From contig OZ245813.1 in NCBI GenBank assembly GCA_965228445.1, positions 744,001 to 808,000 on the forward strand: DNA of 64,000 nucleotides, in the 5' to 3' direction. Under the pieces are notes generated by a model, which was given only the letters and a program-made list of their open reading frames with translations, searched no databases and had not been told where the DNA came from. This document shows positions 25,658 to 34,077 of this stretch, one piece after another. A program made the position numbers and the translations under genes. The DNA is from Thalassobaculum sp965228445. Lineage in GTDB: Bacteria; Pseudomonadota; Alphaproteobacteria; Thalassobaculales; Thalassobaculaceae. Each line of letters starts with the position of its first letter. The first letter of the stretch is position 1.

Positions 25658-28072
25658 GTGACCGCAGGAAACGAGGTCTACCCCGTCCTCCCGCTTCGGG
25701 ACATCGTGGTGTTCCCGCACATGATCGTGCCGCTCTTCGTAGGGCGCGATAAGTCGGTGCGGGCGCTCGAGGACGTCATGCAGGACGACAAGAAGATCCT
25801 GCTCGTAACGCAGCGCAATGCGGCGGACGACGATCCGGCACCGGGCGACATCTACGACATCGGCACCATCGGGACGGTGTTGCAGCTCCTGAAACTGCCC
25901 GACGGCACCGTGAAGGTGCTGGTCGAGGGCGGCCAGCGGGCGAAGATCCACCGCTACACCTCCACCGTCGCCTTCTTCGAGGCCGAGGCGGAGATCATCG
26001 ACGAGGACGAGGGCGACGAGCAGGAAGTCGAAGCCCTGTCCCGCGCGGTCGTGGGTCAGTTCGAGCAGTACATCAAGCTCAATAAGAAGATTCCGCCGGA
26101 AGTGCTTGTTTCCGTTAATCAGATCGAGGAACCGGCGAAGCTCGCCGATACTGTCGCCTCGCATCTGGCCCTGAAGATCTCCGACAAGCAGGAGCTGCTG
26201 GAGAGCGCCGGCGTCATGGACCGGCTGGAGCGGGTCTACGGCTTCATGGAAGGCGAGATCGGGGTTCTCCAGGTCGAGAAGCGCATCCGCACCCGCGTGA
26301 AGCGCCAGATGGAGAAGACCCAGCGCGAGTACTATCTGAATGAGCAGATGAAGGCCATTCAGAAGGAGCTGGGCGAGACCGACGACGGCCGCGACGACCT
26401 GGCCGAGCTGGAAGAGCAGATCAACAAGACCAAGCTCTCCAAGGAGGCCAAGGACAAGGCCATGCAGGAGTTCAAGAAGCTCCGCAACATGAGCCCGATG
26501 TCCGCCGAGGCGACGGTGGTGCGCAACTACCTCGACTGGCTGGTCAACATTCCGTGGCGCAAGCGCTCCAAGGTGAAGAAGGACATCTCCCATGCCGAGG
26601 TCGTGCTCGATGCCGACCATTACGGCCTGGAGAAGGTCAAGGAGCGGATCCTGGAGTATCTCGCGGTCCAGGCCCGGGTCGGCAAGATGAAGGGCCCGAT
26701 CCTGTGCCTCGTCGGCCCGCCGGGCGTCGGCAAGACCTCGCTCGGCAAGTCGATCGCCAAGGCGACCGGCCGCAACTTCGTGCGCATGTCGCTCGGCGGC
26801 GTGCGGGACGAGGCGGAGATCCGCGGCCACCGGCGCACCTACATAGGGGCGCTGCCGGGCAAGGTCATCCAGGGCATGAAGAAGGCCAAGACCTCGAACC
26901 CGCTGTTCCTGCTCGACGAGATCGACAAGCTCGGCCAGGACTATCGGGGCGACCCGTCCTCGGCCCTGCTCGAGGTGCTGGATCCGGAGCAGAACAACAG
27001 CTTCCAGGATCACTATCTGGAGGTCGATTACGACCTGTCGGACGTGATGTTCGTGACCACGGCGAACACGCTGCGGATGCCGCAGCCGCTGCTCGACCGC
27101 ATGGAGATCATCCGGCTCTCGGGTTACACTGAGGACGAGAAGGTCCAGATCGCCCGCCGCCACCTGATCGACAAGCAGATCTCCGATCACGGCCTGCGCA
27201 AGGGCGAGTGGACGATCTCCGACGACGCCCTGTACGACCTGATCCGCTACTACACCCGTGAGTCGGGCGTGCGGAACCTGGAGCGTGAGCTGGCCAACCT
27301 GGCCCGCAAGGCGGTCAAGGAGATCGTGCAGAACGGCAAGAAGAAGGTCGCCGTCACGCCGAAGAACCTGGACAAGTTCGCCGGTGTCCGCCGCTACCGC
27401 TACGGCGAGGTGGAAGAGACCGACATGGTGGGCGTCACCACCGGTCTGGCCTGGACCGAGGTCGGCGGCGAGCTGCTGTCGATCGAGGCCCTGACCCTGC
27501 CGGGCAAGGGCAAGGTCACCTCAACCGGCAAGCTCGGCGACGTGATGAAGGAATCGGTCCAGGCGGCCGAGTCGTTCGTGAAGGCGCGCTCGCTGACCTT
27601 CGGCATCCAGCCCAAGGTCATCGAATCCCGCGATATCCACGTGCACGTGCCGGAGGGGGCGACGCCGAAGGACGGTCCGTCGGCCGGCGTGGCAATGGTC
27701 ACCTCCATCGTCTCGGTGCTCACCGGCATTCCGGTGCGCCGCGACGTGGCGATGACCGGCGAGATCACGCTGCGCGGTCGGGTGCTGCCGATCGGCGGGC
27801 TGAAGGAGAAGCTTCTGGCCGCCCTGCGCGGTGGCCTGAAGACCGTCCTGATCCCGCGCGAGAACGAGAAGGACCTCGCGGAGATTCCGGATAACGTCAA
27901 GCAGGGCTTGAAGATTATCCCGGTCTCCACGGTCGACGAGGTGATCGGGCACGCCCTGACCTCGCAGCCGGTCCCGATCGATCCGGCGACGCTGGACCCG
28001 GACAAGGCCGATATCGAGGGCCTGTCCAAGCCGGCCAAACCGGAAGGCGTGGAAGGTGTGGTAACGCACTGA
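25658..28072 (+). CDS. lon: ATP-dependent protease Lon
   Basis: Cytoplasmic AAA+ serine protease for misfolded and regulatory proteins. The 804-residue protein has the LON substrate-binding domain (VYPVLPLRDIVVFPHM), a coiled-coil middle, Walker A GPPGVGKT at 353-360, Walker B LFLLDEIDKL, and the catalytic dyad Ser675 (PKDGPSAG) and Lys718 (GGLKEKLLAA). Translation starts at GTG 25658, giving the usual Lon N-terminus; the ribosome binding site is weak. A stem-loop lies 28 bp after the stop. Confidence 0.97.
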   Translation: MTAGNEVYPVLPLRDIVVFPHMIVPLFVGRDKSVRALEDVMQDDKKILLVTQRNAADDDPAPGDIYDIGTIGTVLQLLKLPDGTVKVLVEGGQRAKIHRYTSTVAFFEAEAEIIDEDEGDEQEVEALSRAVVGQFEQYIKLNKKIPPEVLVSVNQIEEPAKLADTVASHLALKISDKQELLESAGVMDRLERVYGFMEGEIGVLQVEKRIRTRVKRQMEKTQREYYLNEQMKAIQKELGETDDGRDDLAELEEQINKTKLSKEAKDKAMQEFKKLRNMSPMSAEATVVRNYLDWLVNIPWRKRSKVKKDISHAEVVLDADHYGLEKVKERILEYLAVQARVGKMKGPILCLVGPPGVGKTSLGKSIAKATGRNFVRMSLGGVRDEAEIRGHRRTYIGALPGKVIQGMKKAKTSNPLFLLDEIDKLGQDYRGDPSSALLEVLDPEQNNSFQDHYLEVDYDLSDVMFVTTANTLRMPQPLLDRMEIIRLSGYTEDEKVQIARRHLIDKQISDHGLRKGEWTISDDALYDLIRYYTRESGVRNLERELANLARKAVKEIVQNGKKKVAVTPKNLDKFAGVRRYRYGEVEETDMVGVTTGLAWTEVGGELLSIEALTLPGKGKVTSTGKLGDVMKESVQAAESFVKARSLTFGIQPKVIESRDIHVHVPEGATPKDGPSAGVAMVTSIVSVLTGIPVRRDVAMTGEITLRGRVLPIGGLKEKLLAALRGGLKTVLIPRENEKDLAEIPDNVKQGLKIIPVSTVDEVIGHALTSQPVPIDPATLDPDKADIEGLSKPAKPEGVEGVVTH

Positions 28073-28099
28073 CATCCTTCGGCTTCCCTATATGCTTCT

Positions 28100-28130
28100 C
28101 CGGCCGCTCACACTGTGCAGCGGCCGGTTG
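28100..28130 (+). terminator. Stem-loop after lon
   Basis: CCGGCCGCT and AGCGGCCGG form a 9-bp GC-rich stem with a 10-base loop, followed by TTGCATT rather than a pure T run. It is placed 28 bp after the lon stop and before the hup promoter, so a weak intrinsic terminator is likely. Confidence 0.55.
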
Positions 28131-28213
28131 CATTCAGGGGGTGAAGTGGTGATCTTGCTTTGAAGTCAAGCTCGAAAACCGCAGAAAACCTTGAATTCTG
28201 GTCCTCACGAACG

Positions 28214-28241
28214 TTGACGGACGCAGAATGAGCGGCATAGA
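28214..28241 (+). promoter_or_regulatory. Likely sigma-70 promoter of hup
   Basis: TTGACG at 28214 and CATAGA at 28236 are spaced by 16 bp. The expected start of transcription leaves a leader of about 60 bases before the HU gene. The surrounding 150 bp are AT-richer than the neighbouring genes. Confidence 0.5.
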
Positions 28242-28311
28242 GTCTGGGCCGCTAGCGTCGCCCAGACGACGCCATTTATGATTTACCCAGCCACATTGGG
28301 GGGCTCTTAAA

Positions 28312-28584
28312 GTGAACAAGAATGATCTCATTGCTCAGGTCGCCGAGGCGGCCGATCTCTCCAAGTCCGACGCGGCCAAGGCTGTTGACGCAGTGTTCGA
28401 CTCCATCACTGGCGTTCTGAAGTCCGGCGGGGATGTCCGTCTTGTCGGTTTTGGTACTTTCTCCGTGGCGGCCCGTGCCGCCAGCGAGGGCCGCAATCCG
28501 CGCACCGGTGAGAAGATCAGCATTCCGGCTTCCAAGCTGCCCAAGTTCAAGCCGGTCAAGGGCCTGAAGGACGCCGTCAACTAA
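28312..28584 (+). CDS. hup: DNA-binding protein HU
   Basis: A 90-residue nucleoid protein that bends and compacts DNA as a dimer. The sequence MNKNDLIAQVAEAADLSKSD and the DNA-binding arm GFGTFSVAARAASEGRNPRTG with the intercalating-Pro segment RNPRTGEKI are those of HU-beta type proteins. The start codon is GTG with GGGGGG 8 bp upstream. Its position right after lon is conserved in many proteobacteria. A strong terminator and tRNA-Val follow. Confidence 0.97.
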   Translation: MNKNDLIAQVAEAADLSKSDAAKAVDAVFDSITGVLKSGGDVRLVGFGTFSVAARAASEGRNPRTGEKISIPASKLPKFKPVKGLKDAVN

Positions 28585-28606
28585 GACGGTTTCCTGGAGT
28601 ACGAGG

Positions 28607-28643
28607 CGCCAGCCTTCCCCGGAAGGCTGGCGTTTTCTTTTCC
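28607..28643 (+). terminator. Intrinsic terminator of hup
   Basis: CGCCAGCCTTCC and GGAAGGCTGGCG form a 12-bp perfect stem closed by CC, followed by TTTTCTTTTCC. It lies 23 bp after the HU stop and is the clearest rho-independent terminator in the window. Confidence 0.92.
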
Positions 28644-28685
28644 GGCTCGGGCACCAGCTGTGCCAGAGTCCGAGACGCTTCTTGG

Positions 28686-28761
28686 GGGCGGTTAGCTCAG
28701 CTGGGAGAGCGAGCGGTTTACACCCGCTAGGTCGGCGGTTCGAACCCGTCACCGCCCACCA
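28686..28761 (+). tRNA. tRNA-Val (anticodon UAC), CCA encoded
   Basis: Acceptor stem GGGCGGT/ACCGCCC, discriminator A and encoded CCA. Anticodon stem AGCGG/CCGCT with loop TTTACAC gives TAC. The D arm AGCTCAGCTGGGAGAGC and T loop TTCGAAC are standard; one G-T pair occurs in the T stem. Only 42 bp separate it from the hup terminator, so its promoter overlaps that region. Confidence 0.97.
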
Positions 28762-28787
28762 CTTTATCCGACAAGTCGCGAGACCGG

Positions 28788-29564
28788 TCAGGCTGCGGCG
28801 TCCTCCGTGACGTCCTGTGCGGCCTCGAGCTGTTCGAGCTGCGCGCCATGGGCCTGCAGCCCGGCTTCGCCGAGCCCCGTGAGCCGGTAGGTGCCCCGGG
28901 ACACGCGCTCGAACCAGCCGTAATGGTTCTTCTGCAGGATCGCCGCCGCGCGTTCGACCCGCGCGGTCTCCCGAATCACCTTCACCGGGCGCGGACCGTC
29001 GGCCAGCGCCAGGGCGCAGCGAATCGCATCCTGCCGATAGGCGGTGACGATCGTGCGCCGGGTCACCCCGCCCAGATTCGGGTCTCCGACCCGTTTCGCG
29101 AACTCCGTCGCCAGCCGGTGATGGGCCTTGCGGTCGCGGCGCGGCTTGTAGGGGCCGGGATCGACCACGATCTCCACCGCGCGCTCCGGTCGGGCGGCAC
29201 CGGCATCGACCAGCATCAGCCCGAGCTCCAGACGCCGGCACAGCCGCAGCAGCGCCCGCCTGCGTCCGCGCCAGTTCCTGCGCTTGGCCGGGGTGTCCGG
29301 GACGGGGACGGCCAGGTAGACGTCGTCACAGAGCCGCTGGCGGCTGATTCCCTGCAGCACCAGGTCGAGGGAGAAGGCGGTCTTCAGCTCGACCACCAGG
29401 GACGGCGTGTCGGGGTCGGGCAGGCGGGCGACCACGTCGCAGCCCTTCACCTCGGCCTTCACCTCGTAGCCCCGCGCCTCCAGAAAACGCTTCACCGGCA
29501 GATAGAGGTCCGATTCCTTCACCGCGGGCTCCTTGTTCGCGGATTCCTTCGGCACGGATGCCAT
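28788..29564 (-). CDS. DUF2161 family PD-(D/E)XK phosphodiesterase-like protein
   Basis: A 258-residue soluble protein resembling the DUF2161 family, classed as PD-(D/E)XK phosphodiesterases. The nuclease-like core is at residues ~20-75: GCDVVARLPDP supplies the Asp and LVVELKTAFS the E-x-K pair. An Arg/Lys-rich middle (KRRNWRGRRRALLRLCRR) may contact nucleic acid, and residues ~205-245 look like a winged helix (RVERAAAILQKNHYGWFERV). DNA or RNA substrate and biological role are unknown. Start 29564 is 19 bp after the stop of the upstream gene, probably one transcript. The gene ends 26 bp from tRNA-Val. Confidence 0.72.
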   Translation of the reverse strand: MASVPKESANKEPAVKESDLYLPVKRFLEARGYEVKAEVKGCDVVARLPDPDTPSLVVELKTAFSLDLVLQGISRQRLCDDVYLAVPVPDTPAKRRNWRGRRRALLRLCRRLELGLMLVDAGAARPERAVEIVVDPGPYKPRRDRKAHHRLATEFAKRVGDPNLGGVTRRTIVTAYRQDAIRCALALADGPRPVKVIRETARVERAAAILQKNHYGWFERVSRGTYRLTGLGEAGLQAHGAQLEQLEAAQDVTEDAAA

Positions 29565-29583
29565 CGATGCCGGGTGCCCCGGT

Positions 29584-30012
29584 TCAGATCCGGGTGCGGC
29601 GCAGGACGGCGTAGTTGTACATGGTCTGCAGCTCGCCCCGGGCGGCGGGGGTGAGGCGGCCCTCGCGGATCGCTCCGGCCAGCCGGCGGATGTCGCGCTT
29701 GGCATCGACCGACACGTTCCCGCTGGCCAGCAGCAGGTCGTACATCTGCTGCGGCGTGGCCTGTCCCAGCGGCGGAGGCCCGGCGGGCTCGGAATCGAAA
29801 GCCGCGGCGGCCACATCGGCGTCCTCGGGTGCGTTGGCGCGCACCGGCAGCAGCTTGCGCGGCAGGATGATGTCGCTCCAGGCCAGGCCGTGGGCGTTGA
29901 GCAGCCGGTTGAGCGCGGTGGTGGCGTTCAGCACCTCGCCGTCGCTGTCGCTGCCCAGCATGTTGATCAGCTTCAGAAGGCGCTCATAGTCGCCGGCGGT
30001 CATCTGGTCCAA
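29584..30012 (-). CDS. Hypothetical protein, helical, N-terminus reminiscent of DUF2786
   Basis: I do not recognise this 142-residue protein securely. Residues 10-45 (YERLLKLINMLGSDSDGEVL, then ALNRLLNAHGLAWSDI) resemble the helical repeat seen in DUF2786-like proteins. A flexible Ala/Pro-rich linker follows, and a second helical unit (residues ~85-135) contains QQMYDLLLASGN and RLAGAIREGRLTPAARGEL. No signal or membrane segment. TTG 30012 is chosen because GGGAGGG lies 6 bp upstream; the next ATG (30003) is 15 bp from it. It is transcribed just ahead of the DUF2161 gene. Confidence 0.55.
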   Translation of the reverse strand: MDQMTAGDYERLLKLINMLGSDSDGEVLNATTALNRLLNAHGLAWSDIILPRKLLPVRANAPEDADVAAAAFDSEPAGPPPLGQATPQQMYDLLLASGNVSVDAKRDIRRLAGAIREGRLTPAARGELQTMYNYAVLRRTRI

Positions 30013-30208
30013 GGCGGCCCTCCCAGGGCGTCTTCACGCTGTCTTAACAGTTTAGCGTCTTTTGCCGGGGAGGGGGACCAGGACGCAGAGGGGGGAGCAC
30101 CGGCGGTCGGCGAAGAATGTTGAACGCCGGATCGGCAGGAACCCTCGGCTCTTCGGGGGCGGCGGCGACCGGCACGCAAAAACCGTCAAAAAAGCGCAGC
30201 AAGTGTTG

Positions 30209-30237
30209 TTGACAGCCCCGGGGGTAGCGAGTACACC
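30209..30237 (+). promoter_or_regulatory. Likely promoter of tRNA-Asp
   Basis: A consensus -35 TTGACA at 30209 is followed after 17 bp by TACACC. The predicted start is about 45 bp before the tRNA. The -10 match is only partial. The rest of 30013-30290 holds no convincing gene. Confidence 0.5.
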
Positions 30238-30290
30238 ACGGCCCTCGGCGCCGGGCGGCATTCACTTGAACCGCCCCGACGCCTCCCGGA

Positions 30291-30367
30291 GGGGGTGTAG
30301 CTCAGTTGGTTAGAGCGCTGGCCTGTCACGCCAGAGGCCGCGGGTTCGAGTCCCGTCACTCCCGCCA
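30291..30367 (+). tRNA. tRNA-Asp (anticodon GUC), CCA encoded
   Basis: Acceptor stem GGGGGTG/CACTCCC with one G-T pair, discriminator G and encoded CCA. Anticodon stem CTGGC/GCCAG with loop CTGTCAC gives GTC. D arm and T loop TTCGAGT are standard. Confidence 0.97.
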
Positions 30368-30490
30368 CTCTTCGACATTGCGACGACGTCGGAAAGTTCC
30401 CCGCCCGGGGATCTGTCGCCATGCGCGAACGGCCGTTCCGCGCGCTTAAGCCGCGCCCCGAAATCGACCAACGGCCTTCCGAAACGGGTT

Positions 30491-30524
30491 GCACCGCACT
30501 ATAGTCCGCCGCATTGTGCGGTGC
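30491..30524. promoter_or_regulatory. Inverted repeat flanking a -10-like box upstream of nuoA
   Basis: GCACCGCAC (30491-30499) and GTGCGGTGC (30516-30524) are perfect 9-bp inverted arms separated by 16 bp. TATAGT, a good -10 element, begins directly after the left arm; the possible -35 (TTCCGA) is poor. A dimeric regulator bound here would cover the promoter of the nuo operon, about 70 bp before nuoA. Confidence 0.5.
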
Positions 30525-30593
30525 GCGACCGAACCCGGTTCTGGATCGTGGTAAAACGGCACTAAAGCCGTAGAGATAAAAGGGGACTTCCCC

Positions 30594-30959
30594 ATGAACG
30601 CCATGCTGACCGAATACCTGCCTATCCTGGTGTTCCTGGTGATCGCGATCGGACTGTCGGCCGTCATTGTGGCGGCCTCCTTCGTCGTCGGTCATCAGCG
30701 GCCCGATTCCGAAAAGCTCTCCGCCTACGAGTGCGGATTCGAGGCTTTCGATGATTCGCGCCGACAGTTCGACGTGCGGTTCTATCTGGTCGCCATCCTG
30801 TTCATCATCTTCGACCTCGAAGTGGCCTTCCTGTTCCCCTGGGCAGTTTCGCTGGGCGATATCGGGCTGTTCGGCTTCTGGTCGATGATGGCGTTCCTCG
30901 GGGTGCTGACGATCGGCTTCGTCTACGAGTGGAAGAAGGGAGCCCTGGAATGGGAGTGA
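30594..30959 (+). CDS. nuoA: NADH-quinone oxidoreductase subunit A
   Basis: A 121-residue membrane subunit of complex I. Three hydrophobic segments (residues ~8-30, 62-82, 90-110) and the conserved loop KLSAYECGFEAFDDSRRQFD, whose Cys marks the active/deactive loop in mitochondrial ND3, are present. AGGGGAC precedes the ATG. First gene of the 14-gene operon; nuoB overlaps its end by 10 bases. Confidence 0.97.
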   Translation: MNAMLTEYLPILVFLVIAIGLSAVIVAASFVVGHQRPDSEKLSAYECGFEAFDDSRRQFDVRFYLVAILFIIFDLEVAFLFPWAVSLGDIGLFGFWSMMAFLGVLTIGFVYEWKKGALEWE

Positions 30960-31489
30960 TGCAGTCCGACCGTCCGCTGCCGGCGGGCGCCGACCAGGAC
31001 GCGGTCCTTTCCGCCGTCGGCGACGAGCTTCAGGAGAAGGGGTTCGTCGTCGCCCAGGCCGACAAACTGTTCAACTGGGCCCGCACCGGCTCGCTCTGGC
31101 CGATGACCTTCGGTCTGGCCTGCTGCGCGGTCGAGATGATGCACACCGCGGCCAGCCGCTACGACCTGGACCGCTTCGGGATCATTTTCCGGCCGTCGCC
31201 GCGCCAGTCCGACGTGATGATCGTCGCCGGCACGCTGACCAACAAGATGGCGCCCGCCCTGCGCAAGGTCTACGACCAGATGGCCGAGCCGCGCTGGGTC
31301 ATTTCCATGGGCTCCTGCGCCAATGGCGGCGGCTATTACCACTATTCCTATTCCGTCGTGCGCGGCTGCGACCGGATCGTGCCGGTCGACATCTACGTGC
31401 CGGGCTGTCCGCCGACGGCTGAGGCGCTGCTGTACGGTGTGATGCAGCTCCAGCGTAAAATCCGCCGCACGGCGACGATCGCCCGCTGA
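30950..31489 (+). CDS. nuoB: NADH-quinone oxidoreductase subunit B
   Basis: The 179-residue peripheral subunit carrying Fe-S cluster N2, the last electron donor to quinone. Cluster ligands are C58 and C59 (GLACCAVEMM), the Cys in GSCANGGGYY and the Cys in VPGCPPTAEAL. ATG 30950 is preferred, with GAAGGGA 8 bp upstream and overlap with the nuoA stop; a GTG at 30929 would give a longer, atypical N-terminus. Its stop codon lies in a 24-base unit that is duplicated in the spacer before nuoC. Confidence 0.97.
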   Translation: MGVMQSDRPLPAGADQDAVLSAVGDELQEKGFVVAQADKLFNWARTGSLWPMTFGLACCAVEMMHTAASRYDLDRFGIIFRPSPRQSDVMIVAGTLTNKMAPALRKVYDQMAEPRWVISMGSCANGGGYYHYSYSVVRGCDRIVPVDIYVPGCPPTAEALLYGVMQLQRKIRRTATIAR

Positions 31490-31529
31490 CCGCGGGTTCT
31501 GGGGCGCCCGCCGACCGCGGGCTCTGGGG
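31481..31529 (+). repeat. Tandem 24-base duplication across the nuoB stop
   Basis: Units 31481-31504 and 31506-31529 are identical except for two T/C differences; the first contains the nuoB TGA, the second reads CGA there. Each unit can fold as CCCGC-loop-GCGGG, so the spacer carries two small tandem hairpins. Confidence 0.7.
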
Positions 31530-31579
31530 AAAGACGGCGGGCTGCCGCCGCTAACAGCGAGGACGGGGCGAGCGACGAC

Positions 31580-32230
31580 ATGGAGACGGCGACGCCAAAT
31601 CAGACGGCTACCGCGCTCAAAGAGCTGGCGGGCTATATCCAAGCCCAGCTCGGAAGCGACGTGAGCGAGGTGGCGATCAGCAACGGCGAGCTTTCGCTGC
31701 GCTGTGCCTCGAACAACCTGATCAAGGTCCTGACCTTCCTGCGCGACGACACCCAGTGCCAGTTCAAGGCGCTGATGGATCTGTGCGGCGTCGACCATCC
31801 GGAGCGCGAGCCCCGGTTCGACGTGGTCTACAACCTGCTCTCGATCAGCCAGAACACGCGCATCCGCCTGAAGACGGCGACCGACGAGAACACCCCGGTG
31901 CCGTCGGCCACTGCGGTCTTCCATTCCGCCAACTGGTGGGAGCGCGAGACCTGGGACATGTACGGCATCTTCTTCGCCGATCACCCGGACCTGCGTCGGA
32001 TCCTCACCGATTACGGGTTCGAGGGCCATCCGATGCGCAAGGACTTCCCGCTGACCGGCTATGTCGAGGTCCGCTACGACGACGAGCAGAAGCGGGTCGT
32101 GTACGAGCCGGTGAAGCTGGTGCAGGAATTCCGGAATTTCGACTTCCTGAGCCCGTGGGAAGGCGCGCAGTCGCTGCTTCCGGGCGACGAGAAGGCCGAT
32201 GAGAAGGCTGGGGAAGAGGCGGCGAGCTGA
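31580..32230 (+). CDS. nuoC: NADH-quinone oxidoreductase subunit C
   Basis: A 216-residue peripheral-arm subunit of complex I (30-kDa homologue), separate from NuoD as in most alphaproteobacteria. The signature ANWWERETWDMYGIFFADHPDLRR, split here as ANWWERETWDMYG and FFADHPDLRRILTDYGFEG, is intact. The N-terminal 60 residues are variable and the C-terminus ends in an acidic, Ala/Glu/Lys-rich tail. The stop overlaps the nuoD start (ATGA). Confidence 0.96.
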   Translation: METATPNQTATALKELAGYIQAQLGSDVSEVAISNGELSLRCASNNLIKVLTFLRDDTQCQFKALMDLCGVDHPEREPRFDVVYNLLSISQNTRIRLKTATDENTPVPSATAVFHSANWWERETWDMYGIFFADHPDLRRILTDYGFEGHPMRKDFPLTGYVEVRYDDEQKRVVYEPVKLVQEFRNFDFLSPWEGAQSLLPGDEKADEKAGEEAAS

Positions 32231-33408
32231 TGGCCGAATCGCAGATCAAACCGCTCACCATGAACTTCGGGCCGCAGCACCCTGCGGCCCACGGCGTGCT
32301 GCGCCTGGTGCTGGAGATGGACGGCGAGGTGGTCGAGCGCGCCGACCCGCATATCGGCCTGCTGCACCGCGGCACCGAGAAGCTGATCGAGCACAAGACC
32401 TACCTGCAGGCGGTGCCGTATTTCGACCGGCTCGACTATGTGGCGCCGATGAACCAGGAGCATGCCTATGCCCTGGCCGTCGAGAAGCTGCTGGGGCTGG
32501 AGGTGCCGAAGCGCGGCCAGTACATCCGCGTGCTCTACGCCGAGATCGGCCGGCTGCTGAACCACCTGCTGAACATCACCACCTTCGCGCTCGACGTCGG
32601 CGCCATGACGCCGCTGCTCTGGGGCTTCGAGGAGCGCGAGAAGCTTATGGAGTTCTACGAGCGGGCCTCGGGCGCGCGGCTCCACGCGGCGTATTTCCGT
32701 CCAGGCGGCGTGCATCAGGACCTGCCGGCAGGGCTGCTGGAGGACATCAAGGCCTGGGCCGACAAGTTCCCCACCTTCATCGACGACCTTGAGAGCCTGC
32801 TGACCGGTAACCGGATCTTCAAGCAGCGCACCGTCGATATCGGCGTGGTGACGCGCGCGGAGGCCCTGGATCTGGGCTTCTCCGGTCCGGTGCTGCGCGG
32901 CGCCGGCGCGGCCTGGGATCTGCGGACGGCTCAGCCGTACGATTCGTACGAGGATTTCGACTTCGACATCCCCATCGGCAAGACCGGCGACTGCTATGCG
33001 CGCTACCTGGTCCGTGTCGAGGAGATGCGCCAGTCGCTTCGGATCATCCATCAGGTGATCGAGAAGATGCCGGACGGCCCGGTGAAGGCGCTGGACCGCA
33101 AGGTCACGCCGCCGAAGCGCGGCGAGATGAAGCGCTCGATGGAAGCGCTGATTCACCACTTCAAGCTCTACACCGAGGGCTATCACGTGCCCGCCGGCGA
33201 GACCTACACGGCGGTCGAGGCGCCGAAGGGCGAGTTCGGCGTGTTCCTGATGTCCGACGGAACCAACAAGCCGTACCGCTGCAAGATCCGCGCGCCGGGA
33301 TTCGCCTTCCTGGCCGCCATGGACTTCCTGGGACGCGGACACATGCTGGCGGACACGGTGGCGATCATCGGGTCGCTGGACATCGTGTTCGGGGAGATCG
33401 ACCGATGA
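32230..33408 (+). CDS. nuoD: NADH-quinone oxidoreductase subunit D
   Basis: The 392-residue 49-kDa-type subunit, which with NuoB forms the quinone-binding cavity. Conserved elements are MNFGPQHPAAHGVLRL with the quinone-site His, HRGTEKL and the PDGPVKA region, and the C-terminal DIVFGEIDR. It derives from NiFe-hydrogenase large subunits but lacks their metal-binding cysteines. It overlaps nuoC and nuoE by 4 bases each, implying translational coupling. Confidence 0.97.
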   Translation: MAESQIKPLTMNFGPQHPAAHGVLRLVLEMDGEVVERADPHIGLLHRGTEKLIEHKTYLQAVPYFDRLDYVAPMNQEHAYALAVEKLLGLEVPKRGQYIRVLYAEIGRLLNHLLNITTFALDVGAMTPLLWGFEEREKLMEFYERASGARLHAAYFRPGGVHQDLPAGLLEDIKAWADKFPTFIDDLESLLTGNRIFKQRTVDIGVVTRAEALDLGFSGPVLRGAGAAWDLRTAQPYDSYEDFDFDIPIGKTGDCYARYLVRVEEMRQSLRIIHQVIEKMPDGPVKALDRKVTPPKRGEMKRSMEALIHHFKLYTEGYHVPAGETYTAVEAPKGEFGVFLMSDGTNKPYRCKIRAPGFAFLAAMDFLGRGHMLADTVAIIGSLDIVFGEIDR

Positions 33409-34076
33409 GCACCAAACCGATCGCCGAGGCCCATCTCCAGCCGGCCAGCTTCGAGTGGACGGCGGAGAGCAAGGCGACGATCGAGAAGATCGTGGCGAAG
33501 TATCCCGCCGGCCGGCAGGCCAGCGCGGTGATCCCGCTGCTCGATCTCGCCCAGCGCCAGCACGACAACTGGATTCCGCTGAAGGCGATGGACACGATCG
33601 CGGCGACCCTGGACATGCCGCGCATCCGGGTCATGGAGGTGGCGACCTTCTATACGATGTTCAACCTCGCCCCGGTGGGGAAGTGGTTCCTGCAGGCCTG
33701 CACCACGACCCCGTGCTGGCTGCGCGGGTCGGACGACGTGATGCGCTGCATCAAGGACAAGCTCGGCCTGTCGAAGAACTACACCACCACGGCGGACGGA
33801 CAGTTCACGCTGCTCGAGGTCGAGTGTCTCGGCGTCTGCGCCAATGCGCCGGTCGTGCAGGTGAACGACGATGTCTACGAGGACCTGGACTACGAGCTGA
33901 CGGCCAGGCTGATCGACGACCTGAAGGCCGGCAAGGGGCCCGAGGTCGGCTCGATGTCCGGCCGCAAGGGTTCGATGTCCAAGGACGGCCCGACCTCGCT
34001 GGTCTCGCTGAAGGACAGCGACGGGGTGCCGGCCTGGTTCGCCGAGAAACAGGCCTCTGCCGGCGGAGACGATTGA
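33405..34076 (+). CDS. nuoE: NADH-quinone oxidoreductase subunit E
   Basis: A 223-residue thioredoxin-like subunit carrying 2Fe-2S cluster N1a, with ligands C99, C104 (CTTTPC), C141 and C145 (CLGVC). It is about 55 residues longer than the E. coli protein because of a Ser/Gly/Lys-containing C-terminal extension (residues ~180-223), common in alphaproteobacteria. It works with NuoF in the NADH dehydrogenase module. Confidence 0.96.
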   Translation: MSTKPIAEAHLQPASFEWTAESKATIEKIVAKYPAGRQASAVIPLLDLAQRQHDNWIPLKAMDTIAATLDMPRIRVMEVATFYTMFNLAPVGKWFLQACTTTPCWLRGSDDVMRCIKDKLGLSKNYTTTADGQFTLLEVECLGVCANAPVVQVNDDVYEDLDYELTARLIDDLKAGKGPEVGSMSGRKGSMSKDGPTSLVSLKDSDGVPAWFAEKQASAGGDD

Positions 34077-34077
34077 G

